Shown here: piece by piece, positions 13,683 to 21,894 of the stretch
Layout: each line of letters begins with the position of its first letter
Position numbering within the stretch: the first letter of the stretch is position 1
The notes under the pieces: model-generated
Told to the model about the DNA's origin: nothing
The model's input: the letters and a program-made list of their open reading frames with translations, nothing else
Database searches by the model: none
Assembly: GCA_035533095.1 (NCBI GenBank)
Contig: DATLUM010000078.1
Coordinates: 1 to 36,919 of the forward strand
DNA length: 36,919 bases
Source of the DNA: Acidimicrobiales bacterium
GTDB taxonomy: Bacteria > Actinomycetota > Acidimicrobiia > Acidimicrobiales > Palsa-688
Reading direction: 5' to 3'
Program-made: the position numbers and the translations under genes

Positions 13683-14777
13683 ATGCCCGAGGACCTGAAA
13701 CCCGTCCCGTTCACCCGCAACGAGCGCGTCACGGCCGCCGTAGCGGCAACTCTGTTCGCAGCAGCGGCGATCGTCACGGCCGCGGGCGCAGGGTCGGTAG
13801 CACGGTTCGTCACGGCGGGCTTGGCTCTCGCGGCGCTAGCGGCCGTGATCGGGCAGGCGATCGAGCATGTCGGGGAGCGCCTGGGCGCCGGCGCTACAGG
13901 GTTGCTCCAGTCGACGCTGGGGAACCTTCCCGAGTTCTTCGTCTCGCTGTTCGCTCTCGACCACGGCTTGATCGGGGTGGTGCAGGCGGCGCTCGTGGGT
14001 TCGGTGCTCGGCAACGCGGTGCTGGTGCTGGGCTGCGCTTTCGTGGCGGGAGGCGCGCGGCACGGGACCCAGAAGTTCGACCCGGAGCAGCCGCGGCTGT
14101 ACTCGTCGTTGCTCTTGCTGGTCGTCGCCGCGCTGCTGGTACCGACGCTCGCCAGCAAGCTGCATACGCCGGCGGCGGCGCACGCAGGGACTCTCTCGGA
14201 CATCTGCGCGGTCGTGCTGCTTGCGGTCTACCTGCTCAGCATCCCTTTCTGGTTGCGGAGCACCTCCGGGGATCCCGGTGGCGAACGCGGTACATCTGCA
14301 GGAGAGGATCGGGGTTCGTGGCCGATTGGCATGTCGGTCGTGGTCCTTGCGCTCGCGAGCGCCGGCGCGGCGGTTGCCTCCGACTGGTTCGTGGAGCCGC
14401 TCAAGGCGGCCACCGCGAGCATGGGGATATCGGAGGCGTTCACGGGACTCGTCATCGTCGCCATCGCATCGAACGCGGTGGAGCACGCTGTCGGCGTGCG
14501 GTTCGCGTTGAAGGCCAAGCCGGAGTACGCGATCAGCACCATATTGAGCAGTCCCCTGCAGGTGGCCCTTCTGCTGGTCCCCATCCTCGTGCTGGTGAGC
14601 CCCGCGTTGGGCTCGGCCCATCTGACGCTGGTCTTTCCTCCCATGCTGGTGGCGGCGCTCGGCATCTCGGCCCTGGTGGTGGCCGTGGTCGTGTACGACG
14701 GGGAGTACACCTGGATCGAAGGTGTCGCGCTGGTGGGCTTGTACGGCATCATCGCGGCGTCGTTCTGGTGGGGATGA
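13683..14777 (+). CDS. Ca2+/H+ (cation) antiporter, CaCA family
   Basis: 364 residues with about 11 hydrophobic spans. The two alpha-repeat signatures of the sodium/calcium exchanger family are present: GNLPEFFVSLFAL near residue 82 and ASNAVEHAVGVRFALKAK in the second half, each with the acidic residue (PEF, VEH) used for cation exchange. The length fits bacterial ChaA/Cax proteins. The ATG at 13683 is chosen because the preceding 37 in-frame codons are not family-like, though an ATG at 13572 is possible. It probably exports Ca2+ in exchange for protons. Confidence 0.88.
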   Translation: MPEDLKPVPFTRNERVTAAVAATLFAAAAIVTAAGAGSVARFVTAGLALAALAAVIGQAIEHVGERLGAGATGLLQSTLGNLPEFFVSLFALDHGLIGVVQAALVGSVLGNAVLVLGCAFVAGGARHGTQKFDPEQPRLYSSLLLLVVAALLVPTLASKLHTPAAAHAGTLSDICAVVLLAVYLLSIPFWLRSTSGDPGGERGTSAGEDRGSWPIGMSVVVLALASAGAAVASDWFVEPLKAATASMGISEAFTGLVIVAIASNAVEHAVGVRFALKAKPEYAISTILSSPLQVALLLVPILVLVSPALGSAHLTLVFPPMLVAALGISALVVAVVVYDGEYTWIEGVALVGLYGIIAASFWWG

Positions 14778-14809
14778 CCTAAAGGCCGCGATGGGTACGG
14801 TGTAGCACC

Positions 14810-16978
14810 GTGCAACCCCCCGTCTCGCCAGGTGATCCATTCCCCCTCGGGGCTACCTTCGACGGGCTCGGCACCAACTTCTCGGTGTTCTCCGCGGTAG
14901 CCGAGTCGGTGGAGCTGTGCCTCTTCGAAGACGGCGACGAGGTCTGCTACGTGCTTCCCGAGATCGACGCCTACTGCTGGCATGGCTATGTCGAGGGAAT
15001 CGAGCCCGGGGTCCGTTACGGGTTCCGGGTCCAGGGTCCCTACGACCCGAAGCAGGGGCTTCGCTGCAACCCGAACAAGCTGCTGCTCGACCCGTACGCC
15101 AAAGCGGTCGACGGAAAGGTGAAATGGGGGCAGCCGGTCTACCCCTACAAACTCGGCGGAGACGATCTGACGATGGACACGACGGACTCCGCGCCCGACA
15201 TGCCCAAAGCGTTCGTCGTCGACCCCGCCTTCGACTGGGGGTTGGACCGTCACCCGAGGACCAGCTGGCCTGACTCGGTGATCTACGAGACCCACGTGAA
15301 GGGCCTCACCCTCACCCACCCCGAGATCCCAGAGCACATCCGCGGCACTTACGCCGCAGTGGCACACCCCGTCATGATCGAGCACTTCGTCAAGCTCGGC
15401 GTGACCGCGGTCGAGTTGATGCCGGTTCACCAGTTCGTCAACGACGACCGCCTCGTCGACATGGGCCTCTCCAACTATTGGGGCTACAACTCGATCGCCT
15501 ATCTCGCCCCGCACAACGCCTACGCGTCGCGCGCCGGCCACCGTGTGGTCACCGAGTTCAAGGCGATGGTCAAAGCCCTGCACGCCGCGGGGATCGAGGT
15601 GATCCTCGACGTGGTCTACAACCACACCGCCGAAGGAAACCACCTCGGCCCGATGCTCGCGTTCCGGGGTCTCGACAACGCCAGCTACTACCGCCTCGTC
15701 GACGGCGATCCCCGCCATTACAGCGACTCGACCGGCACCGGCAACACGCTCAACGTCCGCAACCCTCACGTCCTGCAGCTGCTGATGGACTCGCTGCGCT
15801 ACTGGGTCCTGGACATGCACGTAGACGGCTTCCGCTTCGACCTCGCGGCCACGCTTGCCCGCCAGTTCCACGAGGTCGACCGGTTGTCGGCCTTCTTCGA
15901 TCTCATCCAGCAGGACCCCGTCATCAGTCAGGTGAAGCTGATCGCGGAGCCCTGGGACGTCGGCGACGGCGGCTACCAGGTCGGCAATTTCCCGCCTCTG
16001 TGGTCGGAGTGGAACGGCAAGTACCGCGACTCCGTTCGCGATTACTGGCGCCAGAGCGGTGCGAACATCGGCGAGCTAGCGGAGCGCCTGACGGGCAGCT
16101 CCGACCTGTACGAGGCGACCGGGCGCCGTCCGTTCGCGAGCATCAACTTCGTCACATGCCACGACGGGTTCACGCTGCGAGACCTCGTCTCATACAACGA
16201 CAAGCACAACGAGGCCAACGGCGAGGACGGCCGCGACGGCACAGACGACAACCGGTCCTGGAACTGCGGGGAGGAGGGACCCACTGATGACCCGGTGGTC
16301 GGGGCCCTGCGCCTCCGACAGTGCCGCAGCTTTCTCGCAACCCTTTTGCTGAGCCAAGGTGTCCCGATGCTTCTCGGCGGCGACGAACTCGGACGGACCC
16401 AGCGGGGCAACAACAACGCCTATTGCCAGGACAACGAGATCTCCTGGTACGACTGGTCGAACGTCGACCAGGAGCTGCTCGACTGGACCCGGGCGTTGAT
16501 AGCCCTTCGCCGCCAGCACCCCGTGTTCCGCCGTCGGCGGTTCTTCCAGGGCCGCCCCGTGCGCGGGCGCCGGCCCGACGACAAGCTCCCCGACATCGGC
16601 TGGTTCCGCCCCGATGGACAGGAGATGACCGATCAGGACTGGGAGGTCGGTTACGCCAAGTCCCTCGGCGTCTTCCTCAACGGCGGGGCCATTCCCGATC
16701 CGGACCCTCATGGCCGGCCGATCGTCGACGACTCCTTCTTCTTGATCTTCAACTCCTGGGAGAACGAGCTCGACTTCAACCTGCCCGAGGCGCGGTGGGC
16801 GGCCCAGTGGGAAGTCGTGCTCGACACCGCCGGCCCACCCCCGAGATCCACAGACCAGCCGCCGGCGCGCAGGCCGGCCGGCGGGGTGGTGCGCGTGACC
16901 GGGCACCGTCTCGTGGCGCTGAAAGCAGTCCCTACCCTTACGGACAAAATTTCGCCACCCGGAGTGGCGACGCCTTAG
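14810..16978 (+). CDS. glgX: glycogen debranching enzyme GlgX
   Basis: 722 residues, GTG start. An N-terminal CBM48 domain (about 10-110, [20 protein letters not shown]) is followed by a GH13 barrel with [10 protein letters not shown], nucleophile D344 (VDGFRFDLA), acid/base E380 (LIAEPWD) and D452 (VTCHDG), then a C-terminal beta domain. This is the full set for isoamylase-type hydrolysis of alpha-1,6 branches during glycogen breakdown in the cytosol. Length and order match GlgX/TreX enzymes. The gene follows the antiporter by 32 bases and may share its transcript. The ribosome binding site is weak. Confidence 0.95.
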   Translation: MQPPVSPGDPFPLGATFDGLGTNFSVFSAVAESVELCLFEDGDEVCYVLPEIDAYCWHGYVEGIEPGVRYGFRVQGPYDPKQGLRCNPNKLLLDPYAKAVDGKVKWGQPVYPYKLGGDDLTMDTTDSAPDMPKAFVVDPAFDWGLDRHPRTSWPDSVIYETHVKGLTLTHPEIPEHIRGTYAAVAHPVMIEHFVKLGVTAVELMPVHQFVNDDRLVDMGLSNYWGYNSIAYLAPHNAYASRAGHRVVTEFKAMVKALHAAGIEVILDVVYNHTAEGNHLGPMLAFRGLDNASYYRLVDGDPRHYSDSTGTGNTLNVRNPHVLQLLMDSLRYWVLDMHVDGFRFDLAATLARQFHEVDRLSAFFDLIQQDPVISQVKLIAEPWDVGDGGYQVGNFPPLWSEWNGKYRDSVRDYWRQSGANIGELAERLTGSSDLYEATGRRPFASINFVTCHDGFTLRDLVSYNDKHNEANGEDGRDGTDDNRSWNCGEEGPTDDPVVGALRLRQCRSFLATLLLSQGVPMLLGGDELGRTQRGNNNAYCQDNEISWYDWSNVDQELLDWTRALIALRRQHPVFRRRRFFQGRPVRGRRPDDKLPDIGWFRPDGQEMTDQDWEVGYAKSLGVFLNGGAIPDPDPHGRPIVDDSFFLIFNSWENELDFNLPEARWAAQWEVVLDTAGPPPRSTDQPPARRPAGGVVRVTGHRLVALKAVPTLTDKISPPGVATP

Positions 16979-17016
16979 ACCCTCGGTACGATCTCGCGTC
17001 GAGGGAGGTAACCGAA

Positions 17017-17532
17017 GTGGCAGAAGAGGTTCCCACTTCATACGCGAGAGCGGTTGGGGAGCGGCTGCGGAATCTTCGGCGGCAGCAGAGGTTGTCGTTG
17101 CTCGCGGTGGAGGAGGCGTCGGGACGTGAGTTCAAGGCGTCCGTGCTCGGGGCATACGAGCGCGGTGAACGGATCATCTCGGTCCTCCGGTTGCAGCGCC
17201 TCGCCCAACTCTACGGCGTTCCGGTCGACCAGCTCCTCCCCCGTGCTCCCGCCGGCGGAGCGCTCGCGGGCGCCAACGGGTCGGCGGCTCAAAACGGCTC
17301 GGGGGCGGCGGACACCCCGCTCACGATCGACCTGGTCCGCCTCGGCGGGCTAGACGCCCCGGAGAAGGACATCCTCCGCCGCTATATCTCCATGATCCAG
17401 ATTCAGCGCGGCGACTTCAACGGTCGGGTCATCACGATCCGCCTGGAGGATCTCCGCGCGCTCGCCCGGGTTTTCGAGCTCGACGAGCCGGGCATGCGCA
17501 CGCGCCTTCGGGAGCTGCAACTCCTGGGCTAG
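17017..17532 (+). CDS. BldD-family regulator with c-di-GMP signature
   Basis: 171 residues, GTG start with GGAGG 8 bases upstream. An XRE-type helix-turn-helix covers residues 10-75 (GERLRNLRRQQRLSLLAVEE, SVLGAYERGERIISVLRLQR). After a Gly/Ala-rich linker, a BldD-like C-terminal domain carries R131-G-D133 then R142-L-E-D145. This matches the RXD-X8-RXXD signature through which Streptomyces BldD binds tetrameric cyclic-di-GMP. The protein is likely a c-di-GMP-responsive repressor. Its targets here are unknown; it lies between glgX and a hydrolase gene. Confidence 0.9.
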   Translation: MAEEVPTSYARAVGERLRNLRRQQRLSLLAVEEASGREFKASVLGAYERGERIISVLRLQRLAQLYGVPVDQLLPRAPAGGALAGANGSAAQNGSGAADTPLTIDLVRLGGLDAPEKDILRRYISMIQIQRGDFNGRVITIRLEDLRALARVFELDEPGMRTRLRELQLLG

Positions 17533-17547
17533 CCGTACGATGCTCAC

Positions 17548-18261
17548 GTGAACGACGGGCTCTACTTCCGCCAACTCCTCTCGGGACGTGACTTCGCCGC
17601 CGGCGACCAGGTCGCGACCCAGATGGTCAACTTCTCTTACCTGGTCGGCGACCGCGAGAGCGGCGAGGCGCTGCTGGTGGACCCGGCGTATGGGGTGGAG
17701 GAACTGCTCGACGCGGCGGCGGCCGACGGGATGCGCGTGACCGGGGTGCTCGTCACGCACCACCACCCAGACCACGTCGGCGGGACGATGATGGGATACA
17801 CAATCGAGGGTCTGGCGAAGCTGCTCGAAATCCAGGCGGTGCCGGTCCACGCAAACCGCCACGAGGCGGGCCTGGTCGCGAAGGTCACCGGGCTGCAGCT
17901 GACCGACGTCATCGCTCACGACAGCGGCGACAAGGTCTGCGCCGGCAAGGTCGAGGTCGAGCTGCTGCACACGCCGGGACACACCCCTGGGAGCCAGTGC
18001 TTCCTCGTCGACGGGAGGCTGGTCGCCGGCGACACCCTGTTCCTCGAGGGCTGTGGGCGGACCGACCTGCCCGGAAGCGACGCCGGCGCAATGTACGAGA
18101 GCCTTCAGAAGCTGGCTTCACTGCCGCCGTCGACGGTGGTCTACCCGGGCCACCGCTACTCGGTGGCGTCCACCGCGACGATGGAGGCGGTCAAGGAAAT
18201 GAACATGGTCTTCAAGCCGCCCACCAGGCAGGCGTGGCTGGCCGCTTTCGCCGGCGCCTAG
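17548..18261 (+). CDS. metallo-beta-lactamase-fold hydrolase (glyoxalase II-like)
   Basis: 237 residues, GTG start 15 bases after the BldD-like gene. The metal motif THHHPDH (residues 70-76) is followed by LLHTPGHTPGS, a GDTLFLEGCGRTDLPGSD segment and YPGHRYS, the order found in hydroxyacylglutathione hydrolases and persulfide dioxygenase-like proteins. It would bind two metals, or one iron in the dioxygenase type. Actinobacteria usually lack glutathione, so the natural thioester may be a mycothiol or other conjugate; that is an inference. No signal peptide is seen. Confidence 0.9.
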   Translation: MNDGLYFRQLLSGRDFAAGDQVATQMVNFSYLVGDRESGEALLVDPAYGVEELLDAAAADGMRVTGVLVTHHHPDHVGGTMMGYTIEGLAKLLEIQAVPVHANRHEAGLVAKVTGLQLTDVIAHDSGDKVCAGKVEVELLHTPGHTPGSQCFLVDGRLVAGDTLFLEGCGRTDLPGSDAGAMYESLQKLASLPPSTVVYPGHRYSVASTATMEAVKEMNMVFKPPTRQAWLAAFAGA

Positions 18262-18315
18262 CGGAATAGTTGCGGTAGCAATCATGTTGGACCATCGCGA
18301 CGCAAGGAGGTCCGC

Positions 18316-19269
18316 ATGCCCGCAGTAACCGTCGAAAACCTACTCTCCCTACCGAAGGTCCCCGCCCCCGCCGGGCACCCGAGGCCGGTCGTGTCCGTCA
18401 CCACGGCGCCGGCGGGGTTCGAGGGCGAGGGGTTCCCCGTCCGCAGGGCATTCGCCGGCGTGCCGCTGGGCGCGCTCGACCCGTTCGTGCACATGGACCA
18501 GATGGGCGAGGTCGACTACGGGCCGGGCGAGCCGAAGGGGACGGCGTGGCACCCCCACCGCGGGTTCGAGACCGTCACCTACATGATCGACGGCATCTTC
18601 GAGCATCAGGACTCCACCGGTGGTGGCGGCGTCATCACCAACGGGGACACGCAGTGGATGACCGCCGGATCCGGCATCCTCCACATCGAACGGCCCCCAG
18701 AATCCCTCGTCATGAGCGGCGGGCTATTCCACGGCATCCAGCTGTGGGTCAACCTTCCCTCGACGGACAAGTGGGTGGACCCCCGCTACCAGGACATCGG
18801 CCGCGACCATGTGACCCTGCTCTCCTCGCAGGACGGCGGGACGCTGGTGCGGGTCATCGCCGGCGGGATCGGCGAGCACGCCGGCCCGGGGGCGACGCAC
18901 ACGCCGATCACGATGGTCCACGCGACCGTCGCCGCCGGCGCCCGGCTGGACCTGCCGTGGGACCCCGCGTCCAACGCGCTCGTGTACGTGCTGGCGGGCA
19001 ACGGCACCGTCGGGTCGGGCCAGCGACCGATCGAGTCCGGCCAGCTGGCGGTCCTCGGCGCCGGCGGCAGCATCGTCCTGAGCGGCGGGAACCGCCAGGA
19101 TTCCCGGTCGGAGAGCTTCGAGGTGCTGATCCTGGGGGGCCGCCCGATCGGCGAGCCGGTGGCCCAGTACGGGCCGTTCGTGATGAACACCCGGGAGGAG
19201 CTGGTGCAGGCGTTCGAGGACTTCCAGAAGGGCCGCATGGGGGCCATCCCGGCCCAGCGGTCGAGCTGA
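18316..19269 (+). CDS. pirin family protein
   Basis: 317 residues, ATG with AAGGAGG at ideal spacing. The N-terminal cupin has the pirin metal motif HPHRGFETVTYMIDG, followed by EHQDSTGGGG and MTAGSGILHIE, which supply His and Glu ligands. A second cupin-like half follows (about 180-290). Pirins bind Fe2+ and have been linked to quercetinase activity or redox sensing; the role here is open. It has its own upstream gap of 54 bases and precedes the MerR-TetR regulator. Confidence 0.92.
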   Translation: MPAVTVENLLSLPKVPAPAGHPRPVVSVTTAPAGFEGEGFPVRRAFAGVPLGALDPFVHMDQMGEVDYGPGEPKGTAWHPHRGFETVTYMIDGIFEHQDSTGGGGVITNGDTQWMTAGSGILHIERPPESLVMSGGLFHGIQLWVNLPSTDKWVDPRYQDIGRDHVTLLSSQDGGTLVRVIAGGIGEHAGPGATHTPITMVHATVAAGARLDLPWDPASNALVYVLAGNGTVGSGQRPIESGQLAVLGAGGSIVLSGGNRQDSRSESFEVLILGGRPIGEPVAQYGPFVMNTREELVQAFEDFQKGRMGAIPAQRSS

Positions 19270-19312
19270 CGCGGCCCATCACTGGGCAGAATCGGAAAAA
19301 GAGGGCACACTG

Positions 19313-20038
19313 GTGCACGTGAACGCCCCAGCTCGCGGAACACGGATGTCGTTGTCGGAGCTGGTTCAACGCAGCGGTGTGCCCGCCAGCACCATCCACC
19401 ACTACCGGCGGGCTGGGATGATCCCGCCCCCGGTACGCGAGGCGGCGAACCGTTTCGCGTACGACTCGCGCCATCTCGAGGCTCTTCTCCAGATCCGCTC
19501 GCACAGCTCGGACCCGGACTGCCGGGAACGGATCGTCGACGCTGCCATTCACGCCTTCCGGACACGCAGCTACAACGAGGTGACCGTCAGCGACATAGCG
19601 GAGGCGTCACACCTGGCGAAGGGCAGCGTCTACCGCTATTTCGAGTCGAAAGAGGACTTGCTCACCGCGGCGATCGAGAAGCTCCTGGAGCAGACCGCCG
19701 AACGATTCGAAGCGACTGTGCAGTCTCTCGGGGGGGCCGAAGGCCTCACCTCCGACCCCGGGAAGGCGGCGCTGGTGTTCGGCCATCTGCTGGTCGACGT
19801 TCTGCCGATCCTCCTGGAGCTGGGAGCGCGGGCGGCCAAGGGGCACGAGCCGAGCGCGGATCTCGCCCGCAAGGTCTTGCGAACCCTCGCCGAGACCGGG
19901 GGGCGGCCTTTCGTAAACGACGGAGACCAGGAGAGCGCGATCTCCGCCGGCCTCGGCGTGATCGAGCGAGCTTTCGCCACGGTGCTCTCGTGGGCGGTCG
20001 GCCCGGATTGGCCACCCGACAACGGGCTCGCCACCTGA
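19313..20038 (+). CDS. MerR-TetR fused transcriptional regulator
   Basis: 241 residues, GTG start with GAGGG 7 bases upstream. Residues 12-60 form a MerR-type DNA-binding unit (SLSELVQRSGVPASTIHHYR, then RAGMIPPP and NRFAYD). Residues 68-115 are a complete TetR helix-turn-helix (RIVDAAIHAF, VTVSDIAEASHLAKGSVYRY, FESKEDLL), followed by a TetR-like helical C-terminal domain (about 120-235). Two DNA-binding heads in one chain are unusual. The stop codon lies inside a 25-bp palindrome that precedes the hopanoid promoter, so this protein probably controls itself, the hopanoid operon, or both. Confidence 0.88.
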   Translation: MHVNAPARGTRMSLSELVQRSGVPASTIHHYRRAGMIPPPVREAANRFAYDSRHLEALLQIRSHSSDPDCRERIVDAAIHAFRTRSYNEVTVSDIAEASHLAKGSVYRYFESKEDLLTAAIEKLLEQTAERFEATVQSLGGAEGLTSDPGKAALVFGHLLVDVLPILLELGARAAKGHEPSADLARKVLRTLAETGGRPFVNDGDQESAISAGLGVIERAFATVLSWAVGPDWPPDNGLAT

Positions 20039-20060
20039 AGAGGTTCGCAGAACCTCTTCA
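20036..20060. promoter_or_regulatory. 25-bp palindrome before the hopanoid operon
   Basis: TGAAGAGGTT (20036-20045) is perfectly inverted as AACCTCTTCA (20051-20060) around a 5-base centre. It begins at the stop codon of the MerR-TetR gene and ends 7 bases before the -35 box of the hopanoid promoter. Its size suits a TetR operator. A terminator is less likely because no T-tract follows, although a hairpin could form. Confidence 0.6.
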
Positions 20061-20067
20061 ATGGTGC

Positions 20068-20096
20068 TTGACACCCGGGAGCCTGCCGCGTACAAA
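20068..20096 (+). promoter_or_regulatory. probable promoter of the hopanoid operon
   Basis: A perfect -35 hexamer TTGACA (20068-20073) is separated by 17 bases from TACAAA (20091-20096), close to TATAAT. The predicted start of transcription is near 20103. It lies immediately downstream of the 25-bp palindrome, so a protein bound there would touch the -35 region. Confidence 0.6.
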
Positions 20097-20098
20097 GG

Positions 20099-21040
20099 AT
20101 GACCACGCGGTCACTCTCTTACACACCCTCTGCTCACGCACCCACTGGCGGCACACCGACCGGAGACCTGACCGCCGGCGCCGGCGCGCCCCCTGACCTA
20201 CCCGTGACCGGCGAGGTCATGCGCCGGGCGTCGGGCGAGAACTTCAAGGTCGCGTCGAGGCTACTGCCCCGCCGCGTCCGCTCCGAGCTTCTCGGCCTCT
20301 ACGGGTACGCCCGCCTGGTCGACGAGATCGGCGACTCCTACGACGGTGACCGGATCGCCGCTCTGGACTCGGTGGAGTCGAGCCTCCTCCGGGAGATCGA
20401 AAGCCCCGATCCGGCGGCCCACCCCCTCGTCGCCCGCGCGGCGGCCATGGTTCGTGACGGCCGAATCTCGCGCCAGCCCCTCCTGAACCTGATCGAGGCC
20501 AACCGGCTGGACCAGACGGTCCACCGCTACGAGACCGCCGAGGAGCTCTACGGGTACTGCGCCCTGTCGGCGAACCCGGTCGGCCGGCTCGTGCTCCAGC
20601 TGTTCGGAGTCCTGACGCCCGAGCGCGTGGCCTGGTCCGACTCGATCTGCACAGGGCTGCAGCTCGTAGAGCACTGGCAGGACGTGGCGGAGGACGCCGC
20701 CGGCGGGCGGGTGTACCTGCCGGCCGAGGACATGTCCCGCTTCGGCGTCGCCGATGCCGAGCTCGCAGCGTGCGGCCCCGCACGTGCCGACCTGCGCTCT
20801 CTCATGGCGTTCGAGGCACGGCGCGCACGCGGCCTGCTCGAAGAGGGCGCTCCCCTGGTCGCCTCTCTTCGGGGAAGGCTCAGGTTCGCCGTGGCGGGAT
20901 TCGTAGCCGGCGGGCACGCTGCTCTGGACGCGCTCGCTCGGCAGGGTTTCGATCCCCTCGCCGGCGCCCCGCGCCCGTCCCGCCCAGCGGTGCTTCGCCA
21001 CCTGGGGAACGCGCTGATGCGGCGCCGGGAGCACTCGTGA
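20099..21040 (+). CDS. hpnC: squalene synthase HpnC (hydroxysqualene to squalene branch)
   Basis: Up to 313 residues of the trans-isoprenyl diphosphate synthase fold. The Asp-rich motifs are VDEIGDSYDGD and EHWQDVAEDAAGGRVYLP. With HpnD and HpnE it converts farnesyl diphosphate to squalene; HpnC turns presqualene diphosphate into hydroxysqualene. HpnC is told from HpnD by gene order and by the ENFKVASRLLPRR start. The ATG at 20099 lies at or before the predicted transcription start, and the first 35 residues are not family-like. GTG 20204 or ATG 20219, just before ASGENF, may be the true start. It is the first gene of the operon. Confidence 0.88.
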   Translation: MTTRSLSYTPSAHAPTGGTPTGDLTAGAGAPPDLPVTGEVMRRASGENFKVASRLLPRRVRSELLGLYGYARLVDEIGDSYDGDRIAALDSVESSLLREIESPDPAAHPLVARAAAMVRDGRISRQPLLNLIEANRLDQTVHRYETAEELYGYCALSANPVGRLVLQLFGVLTPERVAWSDSICTGLQLVEHWQDVAEDAAGGRVYLPAEDMSRFGVADAELAACGPARADLRSLMAFEARRARGLLEEGAPLVASLRGRLRFAVAGFVAGGHAALDALARQGFDPLAGAPRPSRPAVLRHLGNALMRRREHS

Positions 21041-21894
21041 ACGTCCCAGAGGCCTACGCCCGCTGCGAGGCGATCACCGCGGAGCAGGCGCGCAACTTCT
21101 CCTACGGCATCCGGCTCCTCCCTCGGGAGAAGCGCCAGGCGATGTCGGCGCTCTACGCGATGGCGCGCCGCATCGACGACGTCGGCGACGGGAACGCGCC
21201 CCCCGACCAGAAGCTCAGCGACCTCGCCGCCATCCGCAAGGATCTCGCCCAGATCTCGTCGCGCGACAAGACCGCATCTGCCGACGACCCCGTCCTGGTC
21301 GCACTTGCTGACGCGGCGCAGCGCTTCTCCTTGCCGATGAGCGCTCTCGACGAGCTCGTCGATGGCTGCGAGATGGACGTCAACGGCACCACCTACCGCA
21401 CCTTCGACGACCTCGTGGTTTACTGCCGGCGCGTCGCGGGCACGGTGGGCAGGCTCAGCCTCGGGGTGTACGGCAGCAGCGACACCGAGCGCGCCGTTGC
21501 GCTGGCGGACGCATTGGGCGTCGCGCTCCAGATCACCAACATCCTGCGCGACGTGGTCGAGGATCTCGCAGATATGGGCCGCGTGTACCTGCCCGAGCAG
21601 GACAGGGAGCGCTTCGGCATCGGGCCGGGACTGGAAGGCCCACGCGACAGGCTCCTCGCTCTGATCCTCTTCGAGGCCGCTCGGGCCGAGCAATGGTACG
21701 AAGAGGGCCTTCAGCTACTGCCCCTTCTGGATCGCCGGTCGCGGGCGTGCACTGCAGCGATGGCGGGCATATACCGGCGGCTGCTCACCACGATCCAGCA
21801 CGACCCCGAAGCGGTGCTGCGCGGCAGGATCTCGCTCGGCGGCGGCCAGAAGGCGCTCATTGCAGCCAGAGCCTTGACGAGGGGCGCCGCGTGA
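21037..21894 (+). CDS. hpnD: presqualene diphosphate synthase HpnD
   Basis: 285 residues from GTG 21037 (GTGA overlap with hpnC). HpnD joins two farnesyl diphosphates into presqualene diphosphate. The squalene/phytoene synthase signatures are both complete: RRIDDVGDGN near residue 48 and ALQITNILRDVVEDLADMGR with the NxxxDxxED pattern, then VYLPEQDRERFG. YGIRLLPREKRQAMSALYAM is the usual N-terminal helix. Longer open sequence upstream overlaps hpnC and is not family-like. Confidence 0.93.
   Translation: MNVPEAYARCEAITAEQARNFSYGIRLLPREKRQAMSALYAMARRIDDVGDGNAPPDQKLSDLAAIRKDLAQISSRDKTASADDPVLVALADAAQRFSLPMSALDELVDGCEMDVNGTTYRTFDDLVVYCRRVAGTVGRLSLGVYGSSDTERAVALADALGVALQITNILRDVVEDLADMGRVYLPEQDRERFGIGPGLEGPRDRLLALILFEAARAEQWYEEGLQLLPLLDRRSRACTAAMAGIYRRLLTTIQHDPEAVLRGRISLGGGQKALIAARALTRGAA

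Noticed and set aside
14228-15871. Long open frame antisense to glgX and the antiporter
   Set aside because: Open frames opposite GC-rich genes are common; this one has biased low-complexity composition, no ribosome binding site and overlaps two certain genes.
20036-20060. Palindrome as a simple terminator of the MerR-TetR gene
   Set aside because: Not excluded, but no T-tract follows, and perfect 10-bp arms next to a -35 box fit an operator better.
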